DNA of 64,000 nt from Thalassobius vesicularis (GTDB lineage: Bacteria > Pseudomonadota > Alphaproteobacteria > Rhodobacterales > Rhodobacteraceae). Location: positions 310,001 through 374,000 of the forward strand of contig NZ_SSMD01000001.1 of assembly GCF_004799325.1 (NCBI RefSeq). Reading direction: 5' to 3'. Shown here in pieces: positions 52,908-62,357 of the stretch. The position numbers and the translations under genes were made by a program. Every line of letters begins with the position of its first letter. The first letter of the stretch is position 1. The notes beneath the pieces are model-generated. The model did no database searches, had not been told where the DNA came from, and saw nothing but the letters and a program-made list of their open reading frames with translations.

Positions 52908-52942
52908 CTTTCACCAGACAGCAAAGTTTAGCGAAAGTGGTG
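52903..52942 (+). other. Inverted repeat that includes the tRNA-Lys 3' end
   Basis: CACCACTTTC (52903-52912, containing the tRNA CCA end) pairs perfectly with GAAAGTGGTG (52933-52942). A second GC stem, CCCACCC-GGGC-GGGTGGG, follows at 52944-52961 without a T-run. The precursor 3' trailer could therefore fold back on the CCA end. A processing or termination role is inferred. Confidence 0.5.
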
Positions 52943-53086
52943 CCCCACCCGGGCGGGTGGGAACTTCCCTGTTACATTTATATTGTTGTCAAAACGGGAC
53001 ATCGTCGGAGCAGACCAGATGCCTGCCCGTCAACTGCTGCTGACTGCCGCTCCGACTTTTGCAATCAAGAGAATCCGGAAAAAACA

Positions 53087-53106
53087 AAGGCGCCCGAAGG
53101 CGCCTT
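53087..53106 (-). terminator. Terminator of tRNA-Pro
   Basis: The stem AAGGCGCC-CGAA-GGCGCCTT has a TTTGTTTTTT run on the minus strand, just after the tRNA-Pro 3' end. Confidence 0.85.
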
Positions 53107-53112
53107 GTTTCA

Positions 53113-53189
53113 TGGTCGGAGTGAGAGGATTCGAACCTCCGGCCCCTGCCTCCCGAAGACAGTGCTCTACCAGGCTGAGCTACACTCCG
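53113..53189 (-). tRNA. tRNA-Pro(CGG)
   Basis: A 77-nt cloverleaf on the minus strand has acceptor CGGAGTG / CACTCCG, anticodon loop TTCGGGA (anticodon CGG), T arm with GGTTCGAATCC and an encoded CCA. Confidence 0.96.
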
Positions 53190-53308
53190 ACTGTGAGGCC
53201 GTCGATTATACGGCAGCGATCGGATTTGCAAGGGGATAAATCCGAAATCACGGGGATTCAGGGTGCTTGTTTCCTCGGATTGAAAGGGCCATGATTCTCA
53301 AGGGAAAA

Positions 53309-54910
53309 ATGGCAAACTCTACGGACCTTCTGGCCGCCTTGGGTGGCATTGGCATGTTCCTGTTGGGCATGGAGACGATGACAGCCGCCTTGCGCGCGCT
53401 GGCCGGGGGACAATTACGGCAACTGCTGGCGCGGGTGACGACGTCGCCGCTGCGTGGTGTACTGACCGGGGCCGGGGTTACGGCGGTCATCCAGTCCTCC
53501 AGCGCGACGACGGTGATGACCGTGGGGTTCGTCGGAGCGGGCCTGCTAACGCTGCACCAAGCCATCGGGATTCTGCTGGGCGCCAATATCGGCACGACCG
53601 CCACGGGCTGGCTGGTGACGCTGCTGGGCTTCAAACTGGCCCTTGGAACGGTGGCGATGGCGACGCTGCTGCCATCGGCGCTGGCGATGCTGCTGGGCCA
53701 CGGCACAGTCGAGCGGATCGGGCGGCTGCTGGCGGGCCTCAGCCTGCTGCTGATCGGGCTGGAGATGATGCAGAAAGGCGTCGGCGACACCACCGGCCTG
53801 CTGACGCCCGACATGATCCCTGGCGATGGTGTGTGGGGCAGCTTGCTGCTGGTCATGGTGGGGCTGGTGGTCACTGTTGTAATCCAGTCCTCCAGCGCGG
53901 CGGTGGCGCTGGCGCTGGTCCTGCTGGGGTCTGGTGCCATTTCGGTGATGCAGGCGGCGATGATGGTCGTGGGCATGAATGTAGGGACCACGTTCACCGC
54001 CATTCTGGCCTCGCTTGGCGGGTCGCGGGTGATGCGGCAGGCGGCAGTCGCGAACCTTACCTTCAACCTTGTCACGGCGGCGCTGGCGCTGCCTATTCTG
54101 TGGCTCGGGCATGGCGCGCTGGAATGGATCGCCGAGACGGCGGATTCGCTGACCGCGCTCCTGGTGTTCCACACGGGCTTCAACGTCGTTGGCACGGTGC
54201 TGTTTCTGCCCTTCACACAACAATTGGTCGATTTGGTGCGCCGCTGGGTGCCCGATGACAAGGATGAGGCCCGGATACGCCTTGATCCCACGCTGCTGCG
54301 CGACAGTGACACCGCGTTGATGGCCGCGCATGCCGCGACCCGGCAGCTGGCTGGCCAGCTGTTCCGCTCAATAGCCGCTGCGATGTCTTCCACGCCGGAC
54401 TATCGCGCCCTGTCCACGCTGGGCCAGACCTTGCCCCCCGCGCTGGACGAGCTGAGCGAATACCTAGCCAAGATCGGGGCCGCACGGGATCATGACCCGG
54501 TCGCGTATTCGGCCTTGCTGCACCAGACGGATCACCTGATGCGACTGGCAGCGCGGGCACAGCAGACGTCGAACATGCCGGTGCTATCCGAGGACAAGGC
54601 ATTGCGCCGCCCCTCGCTGCTGCTGGCAAAGTCGCTGGAGCGCGCCGCACTGGATGGCCTTGCATCGCTGGACATCAACCGGTTGCTACGGATTGAAACG
54701 CTGTTGGCAAAACGCGCGGCAAAGCACCGGCGCGGGATGCTGCTGGGCGAACATGCGGGTCTGTACGGGGTGCGGGATGTGTTCCAGCACACGGATGCGA
54801 TGCGATGGCTGCAACGGGTGCTGCATCATGTGCAGCGGATCGGCGAGTATGACCGGGCCGCCGACCCGGTGAAACGGGACCGGGCCACACAGCCCGATCC
54901 CGCCGCTTGA
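53309..54910 (+). CDS. Na/Pi cotransporter (PNaS) family protein
   Basis: The protein is about 533 residues from MANSTDLL, which follows AAGGGA by a good distance; an ATG at 53291 would add six residues. The membrane part has the paired QSSSATT and QSSSAAV motifs of the Na/Pi-II family, one in each half. The soluble C-terminal part (about 330-533) is helical and PhoU-like. It imports phosphate with sodium, or acts in export as YjbB does. Its stop abuts the convergent leuB stop. Confidence 0.9.
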   Translation: MANSTDLLAALGGIGMFLLGMETMTAALRALAGGQLRQLLARVTTSPLRGVLTGAGVTAVIQSSSATTVMTVGFVGAGLLTLHQAIGILLGANIGTTATGWLVTLLGFKLALGTVAMATLLPSALAMLLGHGTVERIGRLLAGLSLLLIGLEMMQKGVGDTTGLLTPDMIPGDGVWGSLLLVMVGLVVTVVIQSSSAAVALALVLLGSGAISVMQAAMMVVGMNVGTTFTAILASLGGSRVMRQAAVANLTFNLVTAALALPILWLGHGALEWIAETADSLTALLVFHTGFNVVGTVLFLPFTQQLVDLVRRWVPDDKDEARIRLDPTLLRDSDTALMAAHAATRQLAGQLFRSIAAAMSSTPDYRALSTLGQTLPPALDELSEYLAKIGAARDHDPVAYSALLHQTDHLMRLAARAQQTSNMPVLSEDKALRRPSLLLAKSLERAALDGLASLDINRLLRIETLLAKRAAKHRRGMLLGEHAGLYGVRDVFQHTDAMRWLQRVLHHVQRIGEYDRAADPVKRDRATQPDPAA

Positions 54911-56017
54911 TTACAGGCTGGCGTCCAGCGCGGCCACGATCGCGTCACCCATCTGCGCGGTGCTGATCGGGCTTCCGCCTTCCGGGCCCAGCAGGTCGCC
55001 GGTGCGGGCACCATCGGCCAGCACTTTTTCAATGGCGGCTTCCAGGCGGGTTGCCTCGTCGCCCATGTCGAACGAGTAGCGCAGCGCCATTGCGAACGAC
55101 AGGATGCAGGCGATCGGGTTGGCCTTGCCCTGACCCGCGATGTCGGGGGCCGAACCGTGCACCGGCTCGTACATGGCTTTCGGACGGCCATTGGCCATCG
55201 GTGCGCCCAAGGACGCCGACGGCAGCATGCCCAGCGAACCGGTCAGCATTGCAGCGGCATCCGACAGCAGGTCGCCGAACAGGTTGTCGGTGACGATCAC
55301 GTCAAACTGCTTGGGCCAGCGGCACAGCTGCATCGCGCCAGCGTCGGCATACATGTGCGACAGCTGCACGTCGGGGTATTCGGTGTCGTGCACGCGCTGG
55401 ACGACTTCGCGCCACAGGATGCCCGATTCCATCACGTTGGCCTTCTCCATCGAGCAGACCTTGTTGTTGCGGCGGCGGGCCAGCTCGAACGCCGAACGCG
55501 CGACGCGCTCGATTTCCGACTCGGTGTAGCGCTGGGTGTTGATGCCGACGCGCTCGTTGCCTTCCTTGAAGATGCCGCGCGGCTCGCCGAAGTAGATGCC
55601 CGAGGTCAGCTCGCGCACGATCATGATGTCCAGACCGGCGACCACGTCTTTTTTCAGCGACGAGAAATCGGCCAGCGCGTCAAAGCACTGCGCGGGGCGC
55701 AGGTTGGCGTACAGGTCCATTTCCTTGCGCAGGCGCAGCAGGCCGCGCTCGGGCTTCACGCTGAAATCCAGGTTGTCGTATTGCGGGCCACCCACGGCGC
55801 CCAGCAGAACCGCGTCAACCGACTGCGCCAGCTCCATCGTCTCGTCCGTCAGGGGGGTGCCGTGCACGTCGTAGCTGCAGCCACCGACCAAGCCCTCGGA
55901 GACGTCGAAATGCACGTCGCGCTTGTCGCCATACCAAGCGATGATCTTGCGCACTTCGGCCATGACTTCGGGGCCGATCCCGTCACCGGGCAGGATAAGA
56001 AGCGAGGGGTTGGTCAT
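54911..56017 (-). CDS. leuB: 3-isopropylmalate dehydrogenase
   Basis: The 368-residue protein starts at [18 protein letters not shown]. It has the dehydrogenase landmarks [29 protein letters not shown], the catalytic Tyr in [23 protein letters not shown], and [12 protein letters not shown] with HGSAPDIAG for NAD. It oxidatively decarboxylates 3-isopropylmalate in leucine synthesis. The partner genes leuC and leuD lie 4 kb away on the same strand, separated by unrelated genes. Confidence 0.96.
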   Translation of the reverse strand: MTNPSLLILPGDGIGPEVMAEVRKIIAWYGDKRDVHFDVSEGLVGGCSYDVHGTPLTDETMELAQSVDAVLLGAVGGPQYDNLDFSVKPERGLLRLRKEMDLYANLRPAQCFDALADFSSLKKDVVAGLDIMIVRELTSGIYFGEPRGIFKEGNERVGINTQRYTESEIERVARSAFELARRRNNKVCSMEKANVMESGILWREVVQRVHDTEYPDVQLSHMYADAGAMQLCRWPKQFDVIVTDNLFGDLLSDAAAMLTGSLGMLPSASLGAPMANGRPKAMYEPVHGSAPDIAGQGKANPIACILSFAMALRYSFDMGDEATRLEAAIEKVLADGARTGDLLGPEGGSPISTAQMGDAIVAALDASL

Positions 56018-56075
56018 GATTGCGGTCCTTCGTGAGAAATCGTTGCGCACGGCCTATCTGTTGCGGGCCGTAGGG

Positions 56076-56969
56076 TCAAGAAACGAAGGGGGAAAGGCCC
56101 TTCTCAAGCGCCGTCCAGACCGCAGAAACCCGCGGCGTCCGGCGTGTCGCCGAAGGGGCAGCCAGCCAGACCGGCAAACCGGGGATCGGCACGCCCAGAT
56201 CCAAGGCTTCGACGGTTGGGTCGCGTTCGATCAGCATCTTCTGGCCAAACCCGATTCCACAGCCCGCGCGGATCAGCTCCCAATACACCGGCTGGTCGTC
56301 GCAACGGGTCGCGAACCAGTCACGCGCAGCCTTGATCCCCAGTTCCTGCATACCCCGCAGGATCAGCTCCGAACGGTCGTAACCCACCATCGCATGTTGT
56401 CCCAGCTCGGCGATTGAGCGTGGCCGCCCGTGTCGCTCCAGATAGCTGCGGGCGGCACAAACTCCGATGGAGATGTCCCCCAAGTGGCGGGTCACGATAT
56501 CCAACTGCTGCGGCCGATACATGCGTACGGCGATGTCGGCCTCGCGGAACAGCAGGTTTTCAGTGCTGTCATTGGCGACAAGTTCGATCTGGATTTGTGG
56601 ATGCTCCTCGCGCAGTTCTGCAATGATCGGCGGCAGGATGTATTGCGAGACGATCTGGCTGGCCGTGATCCGGACCGTGCCCGACAGCTGCTGGTCCCGT
56701 CCCGCCATCGTCAGCGTGATCTCTTGCATGGCGGCGCGCATTTGCCGGGCGTGGGGCAGCACCGACTGCCCCGCTTCGGACAGCGCCAGCCCCCGCGCGT
56801 GACGCACGAACAGCTCGGCGCCCAGTTGCTCCTCTAACTGGCGGATCTGACGGCCCAGCGTCGGCTGGCTTTGCCCAAGCACCCGCGCAGCGGCGGACAG
56901 CGATCCGCTCTCGGCCACCGCGATAAATGCCTGCACCAAGGCCCAGTCGTTCAAGATTGGCTTGTCCAT
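56076..56969 (-). CDS. LysR-family transcriptional regulator
   Basis: The 297-residue protein has a winged HTH at residues about 5-65 (FIAVAESGSLSAAARVLGQS and LGRQIRQLEEQLG) and a periplasmic-binding-like effector domain (about 90-290). It is divergent from an NAD(P)-binding oxidoreductase gene with a 94-bp A/T-rich gap, so that gene is its likely target. The inducer is unknown. Confidence 0.9.
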   Translation of the reverse strand: MDKPILNDWALVQAFIAVAESGSLSAAARVLGQSQPTLGRQIRQLEEQLGAELFVRHARGLALSEAGQSVLPHARQMRAAMQEITLTMAGRDQQLSGTVRITASQIVSQYILPPIIAELREEHPQIQIELVANDSTENLLFREADIAVRMYRPQQLDIVTRHLGDISIGVCAARSYLERHGRPRSIAELGQHAMVGYDRSELILRGMQELGIKAARDWFATRCDDQPVYWELIRAGCGIGFGQKMLIERDPTVEALDLGVPIPGLPVWLAAPSATRRTPRVSAVWTALEKGLSPFVS

Positions 56970-56980
56970 TCAATATTGAA
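56969..56980. promoter_or_regulatory. 12-bp palindrome at the LysR start
   Basis: TTCAATATTGAA is a perfect palindrome overlapping the first base of the lysR start codon, in the lysR/oxidoreductase gap. A site of this type fits LysR autoregulation. Confidence 0.45.
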
Positions 56981-57063
56981 TACCATATGTCCGAATTTTC
57001 GCAATATTCATTCATTTTCACGACACCTATCCTTCCTGCAGACCCTCAAGACAGGAGTGCAAA

Positions 57064-57930
57064 ATGGCTGAAAAAGCATTGATCCTCGGAGCCTCCGGCC
57101 GGTTTGGCCGCAACGTGGCGGACGCATTTCAGGCGGCAGGCTGGACCAGGCGTCGGTTCGATCGCCGCACCGACCGGCTAGAGGATGCCGCCCAAGGCGC
57201 GGACGTCATCGTTGCCGGATGGAACCCCAAATACCAGGACTGGGCCGCTCAAGTGCCGGGCCAGCAGGCGCAAATCCGGCGCGTCGCGCTTGCGAACGAT
57301 GCCACCGTGATCTTTCCGGGCAACGTCTACGTCTTTGGCCCCGACTCGCCCATGCCCTGGGGGGCGAAGTCTCCGCATCTGGCGACAAACCCTCTGGGCA
57401 TGATCCGCCGCAAGGCCGAAGATGCCTTGCGTGACGAGGGCGTGAAAACGATCGTGCTGCGGGCTGGCGACTTTCTGGACACTGAACCCTCGGGCAATTG
57501 GTTCGACATGATGATGGCCAAGACCCTGCCCAAAGGCCGCCTGACCTATCCCGGACGCACGGACGCCGTACATGCCTGGGCCTACCTGCCGGATCTGGCC
57601 CGTGCAGCTGTGGCGCTGGCACAAAAGCGTGACTCGCTGGCGCGTTTCGAGGACGTCGCCTTTCCCGGCTACACCCTGACCGGGACGCAAATGGCGCAGG
57701 CGCTTGCACCAGTCATGGAGCGGCCCGTCATGGCGCGGCAAATGTCGTGGTTGCCGCTGCATCTGGCGCGGCCGTTCATGCCGATGGCCAAGCATCTGTT
57801 CGAGATGCGCTATCTGTGGAACCTGCCGCATCAACTGTCGTCCGAGCGGTTCGATGCGCTGTTGCCCGACTTCCAGCACACCCCGCTGCAAGAGGCGCTG
57901 AGCCGTGCGACGGCTCATCTGCCGCGCTAG
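57064..57930 (+). CDS. NAD(P)-binding epimerase-like oxidoreductase
   Basis: The 288-residue protein has an N-terminal Rossmann motif ALILGASGRFGRNVADAF and the extended-SDR/atypical layout, with FPGNVYVFGP and LRAGDFLD. The YxxxK pair is not clear, so it may be a non-catalytic or NmrA-like sensor. The start follows GACAGGAG. It is divergent from a LysR gene and overlaps the convergent exonuclease-family gene by 4 bp. Confidence 0.78.
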   Translation: MAEKALILGASGRFGRNVADAFQAAGWTRRRFDRRTDRLEDAAQGADVIVAGWNPKYQDWAAQVPGQQAQIRRVALANDATVIFPGNVYVFGPDSPMPWGAKSPHLATNPLGMIRRKAEDALRDEGVKTIVLRAGDFLDTEPSGNWFDMMMAKTLPKGRLTYPGRTDAVHAWAYLPDLARAAVALAQKRDSLARFEDVAFPGYTLTGTQMAQALAPVMERPVMARQMSWLPLHLARPFMPMAKHLFEMRYLWNLPHQLSSERFDALLPDFQHTPLQEALSRATAHLPR

Positions 57931-58892
57931 GGTTCAATATCGACCCAGACCAGCCGGTGTCGGCTGGCCTCGGGCGCAGGAGGTGCCAAACCGGCGTTCT
58001 GTTCGCCCAAAGAGCGGTCTGGCAGCACATAATCCACACGCATCAACCCCAGCCCCAATGCGCTCCAATCCACGGTCGGGTGCCCCGCCAACGGATCGGC
58101 AAGGCGCGGATGGGTCAGCAGCGCGTTGATCCCCTCCTTGCGGCCCTCACCGGCCTGCGGATCATTATTGGCGTCCCCCAGCACGACGACCGGCTCGGGG
58201 ATGCTGTCCAGCAAATGCGCCCAAAACAGCAACTGATCGCGGTTGCGCAGACCATTGCGATCCTCGGGGCCGTCGAAAACCGGCGGGCAGGCGTGAAAGG
58301 CCAACAGATTCACCGGCCCGGACGGCGCGTCGACTCGCACCCGCCACGCCCCGACCGAGGCAAGCCTGAGGATCGACGCAGCCGCCCCCCATGCCTGGCT
58401 GATCGCATGTCGATCCGCCCATGCCTGATCGGCCCACAACAGCCCCGAGTAATCCTGCGCCTCGATCACCGGGAAACGGGACAGAAGCACCATGCCCCCC
58501 TGCCCCGCAAATCGGCCGAACCCCTGCGCGTCTGCGGCGCCATCGGTGTACCCGTCGCCATCCAGATCCAGACCCGTCGGAACGCCCGAGTTCGGAGGGA
58601 ACGCAACGATGTGCGGCAGGAAATGACCGGCTGTCGAAATGCGGTCGCGCAGGGCTTTGACCGCCAACTGCTCGACGTCGTAGTCAACGCCTTGCAAAAG
58701 GATCACATCCGGCGCGGACTTTGCGATGACCTGCGCAACCGCAAGCACCTGTGCGTCCCCGCGCAACGCATCGCGCAGCAGCAGGCCGGGGCCTTCCCTT
58801 GTCAGCTCTGTGTTGAAGGTTGCGACCCGCAGCGGCTCGGCGAAGGCTGGCAACGCCAGCAGCGCGAGGACGGCGATCAGATAGTTTGCAAT
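57927..58892 (-). CDS. Exported endonuclease/exonuclease/phosphatase-family protein
   Basis: The protein is about 321 residues. A signal-peptide-like N-terminus (ANYLIAVLALLALPAFA) is followed by the EEP fold: VATFNTEL, DVILLQGVDYD, VVVLGDANNDPQ with metal/catalytic Asp-Asn, and a C-terminal RHRLVWVDIEP with the final His. It probably cleaves phosphodiester or phosphoester bonds in the periplasm. No ATG is available: an ATT at 58892 or a CTG at 58880, the latter overlapping the upstream stop as CTGA, must start it. The first is shown. Confidence 0.75.
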   Translation of the reverse strand: MANYLIAVLALLALPAFAEPLRVATFNTELTREGPGLLLRDALRGDAQVLAVAQVIAKSAPDVILLQGVDYDVEQLAVKALRDRISTAGHFLPHIVAFPPNSGVPTGLDLDGDGYTDGAADAQGFGRFAGQGGMVLLSRFPVIEAQDYSGLLWADQAWADRHAISQAWGAAASILRLASVGAWRVRVDAPSGPVNLLAFHACPPVFDGPEDRNGLRNRDQLLFWAHLLDSIPEPVVVLGDANNDPQAGEGRKEGINALLTHPRLADPLAGHPTVDWSALGLGLMRVDYVLPDRSLGEQNAGLAPPAPEASRHRLVWVDIEP

Positions 58893-59713
58893 GCCTGGCC
58901 TTCGGCCTCGGCATAGGCGCGACGGCGTTTTTCTTCGATCATGTCCGCGACACGACCGATTGCGATCCCCCGCATGATCATCGAAGCCGGCACCAAAGCC
59001 CATGCTGTCATTGTCCAAATCAGCGTCTGCGAATGCGCCAGCGTGATCGGATCGACCAGGGTCGACATCAGCTTCACGATGACCGGGATCAAGAATGGCA
59101 GCACAAACCCTAACGCAATGTTAATGCGCGCGTCCCGATAGAGCCGCGGCAGCACATCGCCCATCGTCGGATCGAACATCGGCAGGTTGATCCAGACGTT
59201 GAACGCGCCGGTACGGGCAGGCCATCCCAGAAAGCGCACGGCGAACAGGAACAGGAACATCATCACCAGCGACGCGAAATAGGCCAGACCAGCGGCGATG
59301 CGGACATCGGCGATCAGCTCTTTCGGGGCGTTGATGGGCATCATCAGAACGACCAGGCGAACCGGGGAGTACGGGAAATCAATGGTATTGCCCAGCAGGC
59401 GACCGATCGAGGTCAGGCCTTGGCTAAGCTCGGTCGGATGAACCTTGCCGCGAGCGATCAGCGTCAGGACCACGACCAGCAGGAACACGGCCGCGAAGCG
59501 CAGGCGGTTGAACGGCGGGGCATAGCGGAACTCGACCACGCTGGGGAAATCGCTGTTGTATTCCAGAAAGGTCAGGATCGCGGCAACCAAGGTCAGGATC
59601 AGCACAAGCGCGGTCGAATCCGACAGCGTTCCCGGCAGGAACATGGATGGCAACGCCACCAGCAAAGCCACCAAAAACGCGCGAAACGCCGCGCCTGCAA
59701 CACGTTCGATCAC
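58877..59713 (-). CDS. Conserved membrane protein of unknown function
   Basis: The 278-residue protein has six to seven hydrophobic segments and a charged C-terminal tail (MIEEKRRRAYAEAEG). I do not recognise the family; similar proteins seem to occur in Rhodobacteraceae. Its stop overlaps the likely start of the exported exonuclease-family gene, so the two are translationally coupled and may work together at the membrane. Confidence 0.7.
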   Translation of the reverse strand: MIERVAGAAFRAFLVALLVALPSMFLPGTLSDSTALVLILTLVAAILTFLEYNSDFPSVVEFRYAPPFNRLRFAAVFLLVVVLTLIARGKVHPTELSQGLTSIGRLLGNTIDFPYSPVRLVVLMMPINAPKELIADVRIAAGLAYFASLVMMFLFLFAVRFLGWPARTGAFNVWINLPMFDPTMGDVLPRLYRDARINIALGFVLPFLIPVIVKLMSTLVDPITLAHSQTLIWTMTAWALVPASMIMRGIAIGRVADMIEEKRRRAYAEAEGQALQTI

Positions 59714-60046
59714 TGCCCGATCCCTTCAAACTGGCCGAGCGCGATACGATGCCGCGCCCTGTATCCAACTTGATCCCGCCGTTTGTGGCGGTATGCCTCA
59801 TTATTGCCTAAATGTTGCCTTCTTTCATTTGTCCACTCAAGCGATAGGCGAGTAAAAACGAAAGATTGGGGCAAATTCGTGGCAAATGTGGTGCGAGAAT
59901 GCATCAAGCCTGACGACCCGAGCGACCAGAAATTGGCGAAATCGCAATATGTTGTGTGACACTCTTAACGTCACCACTAGGGCAACAGACACCACCGACA
60001 CTCGAAAAGTGAAAAATTTAGTCACCCTTTGAGGTAGTAAAGCAAA
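59714..60046. other. Gene-free region
   Basis: About 330 bp with lower G+C than the surroundings and no supported gene. It holds the promoter of the membrane-protein gene on the minus strand. Near 59815 there is a repeated TTGCC word, and near 59965 a TTAACG, neither of which makes a recognisable site. Confidence 0.5.
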
Positions 60047-60070
60047 AAGGCCGCCCGTTGGGGCGGCCTT
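60047..60070 (-). terminator. Terminator of the leuCD operon
   Basis: The perfect stem AAGGCCGCCC-GTTG-GGGCGGCCTT is followed on the minus strand by TTTTTGC, 21 nt beyond the leuD stop. Confidence 0.85.
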
Positions 60071-60090
60071 CTGTGTTTCTGTTTGCTGGA

Positions 60091-60696
60091 TCAGACCCAG
60101 GGACGCTCGGCGGCCATCTTCTTTTCGAAAGAGGCGATCGAGTCGGCCTTTTCCATGGTCAGGCCGATGTCATCCAGACCGTTCAGCAGGCAATGCTTCT
60201 TGAACGCATCCACTTCGAAGGGGATCACCTGACCGTCCGAGGTGGTGATTTCCTGCGCTTCCAGATCGACGGTGACGCGGGCGTTCTCGCCCTTTTCAGC
60301 GTCGGCCATCAGGACGTCGACCTGCTCTTGCGGCAGGACGATCGGCAGGATGCCGTTCTTGAAGCAGTTGTTGAAGAAAATGTCGGCGAACGAGGTCGAG
60401 ATCACGCACTTGATGCCGAAATCCGCGATGGCCCAGGGCGCGTGTTCGCGCGACGAACCACAACCGAAGTTGTCGCCAGCGACCAGGATCTGGGCGTTGC
60501 GGTACTGCGGCTTGTTCAGCACGAAATCAGGCAGCTCGTTACCGTTGCGGTCATAGCGCATCTCGTCGAACAGGTTCACACCCAGACCCGAACGTTTGAT
60601 CGTCTTCAGAAAGATCTTGGGGATGATCATATCGGTGTCGATGTTCACCAGCGGCATGGGCGCGGCGACGCCTTGCAGTTTTTCAAACTTTTCCAT
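60091..60696 (-). CDS. leuD: 3-isopropylmalate dehydratase small subunit
   Basis: The 201-residue protein has the aconitase swivel domain with [15 protein letters not shown] and the [14 protein letters not shown] loop. With LeuC it isomerises 2- to 3-isopropylmalate in leucine synthesis. It starts 12 nt after leuC. Confidence 0.95.
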   Translation of the reverse strand: MEKFEKLQGVAAPMPLVNIDTDMIIPKIFLKTIKRSGLGVNLFDEMRYDRNGNELPDFVLNKPQYRNAQILVAGDNFGCGSSREHAPWAIADFGIKCVISTSFADIFFNNCFKNGILPIVLPQEQVDVLMADAEKGENARVTVDLEAQEITTSDGQVIPFEVDAFKKHCLLNGLDDIGLTMEKADSIASFEKKMAAERPWV

Positions 60697-60708
60697 TTTG
60701 CTGGCTCC

Positions 60709-62118
60709 TTACATCAGTTCGCGAACGTCGGTCAGGTGACCGGTCAGGGCTGCGGCGGCGGCCATGGCCGGGCTGACCAGGTGGGTACGGCCCTTATAGC
60801 CCTGACGCCCCTCGAAGTTGCGGTTCGAGGTCGATGCGCAACGCTCGCCCTCGGACAACTGGTCGGGGTTCATCGCCAGGCACATCGAGCACCCTGCCAG
60901 ACGCCATTCGAACCCGGCGTCAATGAAGATCTGGGCGATGCCCTCTTCCTCGGCCTGAGCGCGGACCAGACCCGAGCCGGGCACGACCATCGCCCGCATC
61001 CCGTCCTTGATCTTCTTGCCCTTCAGGATCTCGGCGGCGGCGCGCAGATCCTCGATCCGGCCGTTGGTGCACGAGCCGATGAACACGGTGTCGATCTGGA
61101 TGTCGGTCAGTTTCTGACCGGCTTTCAGGCCCATGTACTCGATCGAGCGCTTGGCCGCTTCGACCTTGCCGCCCTTGAACGATTCAGGCGCGGGGACGAC
61201 GGCGGAAATCGGCAGCACGTCCTCGGGCGAGGTGCCCCAGGTGACGACGGGTTCGATCTCTTCGCCTTTCAGGGTGACGACCTTGTCGAAATGCGCGCCT
61301 TCGTCGGTGAACAGGGTTTTCCAGTAGGCGACAGCGGCGTCGTACTGTTCGCCCTTGGGCGCGTGCGGACGGCCCTTGACGTAGTCAAAGGTCTTCTGGT
61401 CGGGCGCGATCAGGCCGGCGCGGGCGCCGCCTTCGATGGCCATGTTGCAAACGGTCATGCGGCCTTCCATCGACAGATCGCGGATCGCTTCGCCGCAATA
61501 TTCGATGACATAGCCGGTGCCGCCCGCAGTGCCGGTTGCACCGATCACGGCCAGGGTGATGTCCTTGGCGGTCACGCCCGGCTTCAGCTTGCCGGTGATC
61601 TCGACCTTCATGTTCTTCGATTTCTTCTGGATCAGCGTCTGGGTGGCCAGAACGTGCTCGACCTCAGAGGTGCCGATGCCATGCGCCAGAGCGCCAAATG
61701 CGCCGTGGGTCGCGGTGTGGCTGTCGCCGCACACGACGGTCATGCCGGGCAGGGTCCAGCCCTGTTCCGGGCCGACGATGTGCACGATGCCCTGACGGAC
61801 GTCGGACACCGGGTAGTAGTGCACGCCGAATTCCTTGGCGTTCTTGTCCAGCGCCTCGACCTGAATGCGCGATTCCTCGGTCATCTGGCTGGGGTCCTGA
61901 CGGCCCGCGGTGGTGGGCACGTTGTGGTCCGGAACGGCGATGGTTTTCTCGGGCGAATGCACTTTGCGGCCGGCCATGCGCAGGCCTTCGAACGCCTGCG
62001 GGCTGGTCACTTCGTGCACCAGGTGGCGGTCGATATACAGAAGGCAGGTGCCGTCGTCGGCCTCGTGGGCGACGTGGGCATCCCAGATTTTGTCATAGAG
62101 TGTCTTCGGGGCGGTCAT
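60709..62118 (-). CDS. leuC: 3-isopropylmalate dehydratase large subunit
   Basis: The 469-residue protein starts [16 protein letters not shown] after GGGAGAGGACC. It contains the aconitase [4Fe-4S] ligands: a cysteine in [13 protein letters not shown] and the pair in [12 protein letters not shown]. With LeuD it forms isopropylmalate isomerase. It is divergent from the MscS-type channel gene. A search for a leucine-rich leader peptide upstream found none. Confidence 0.96.
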   Translation of the reverse strand: MTAPKTLYDKIWDAHVAHEADDGTCLLYIDRHLVHEVTSPQAFEGLRMAGRKVHSPEKTIAVPDHNVPTTAGRQDPSQMTEESRIQVEALDKNAKEFGVHYYPVSDVRQGIVHIVGPEQGWTLPGMTVVCGDSHTATHGAFGALAHGIGTSEVEHVLATQTLIQKKSKNMKVEITGKLKPGVTAKDITLAVIGATGTAGGTGYVIEYCGEAIRDLSMEGRMTVCNMAIEGGARAGLIAPDQKTFDYVKGRPHAPKGEQYDAAVAYWKTLFTDEGAHFDKVVTLKGEEIEPVVTWGTSPEDVLPISAVVPAPESFKGGKVEAAKRSIEYMGLKAGQKLTDIQIDTVFIGSCTNGRIEDLRAAAEILKGKKIKDGMRAMVVPGSGLVRAQAEEEGIAQIFIDAGFEWRLAGCSMCLAMNPDQLSEGERCASTSNRNFEGRQGYKGRTHLVSPAMAAAAALTGHLTDVRELM

Positions 62119-62357
62119 GGTCCTCTCCCGTGGATATGTGGGTAAATTCAGGGTGTGACAGGGATGGGCGCGCCTTATAGGCGGGCCAGTACAGTGTGCG
62201 ATGCGCCGAAAAACCGCCAAGGCAGCCGCGCGCGATCATCCATGTCGAAAAACCGTGTCATGCAAGGGCAGATACTCTTTCGCATGGATTCTATCAAGAG
62301 GCACGATCACCCAGTCTACCCTTGCCCACAGAGTCTGGACCGTGCCACTCTGACGAT

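Noticed and set aside
52832-53189. A genomic island at the tRNA-Lys/tRNA-Pro pair
   Set aside because: No integrase, direct repeat of the tRNA end or foreign-looking genes flank the tRNAs; both sides are ordinary chromosomal genes.
62119-62357. A leucine leader peptide before leuC
   Set aside because: The only short frame with an ATG (about 22 codons) has no ribosome site and no run of leucine codons.
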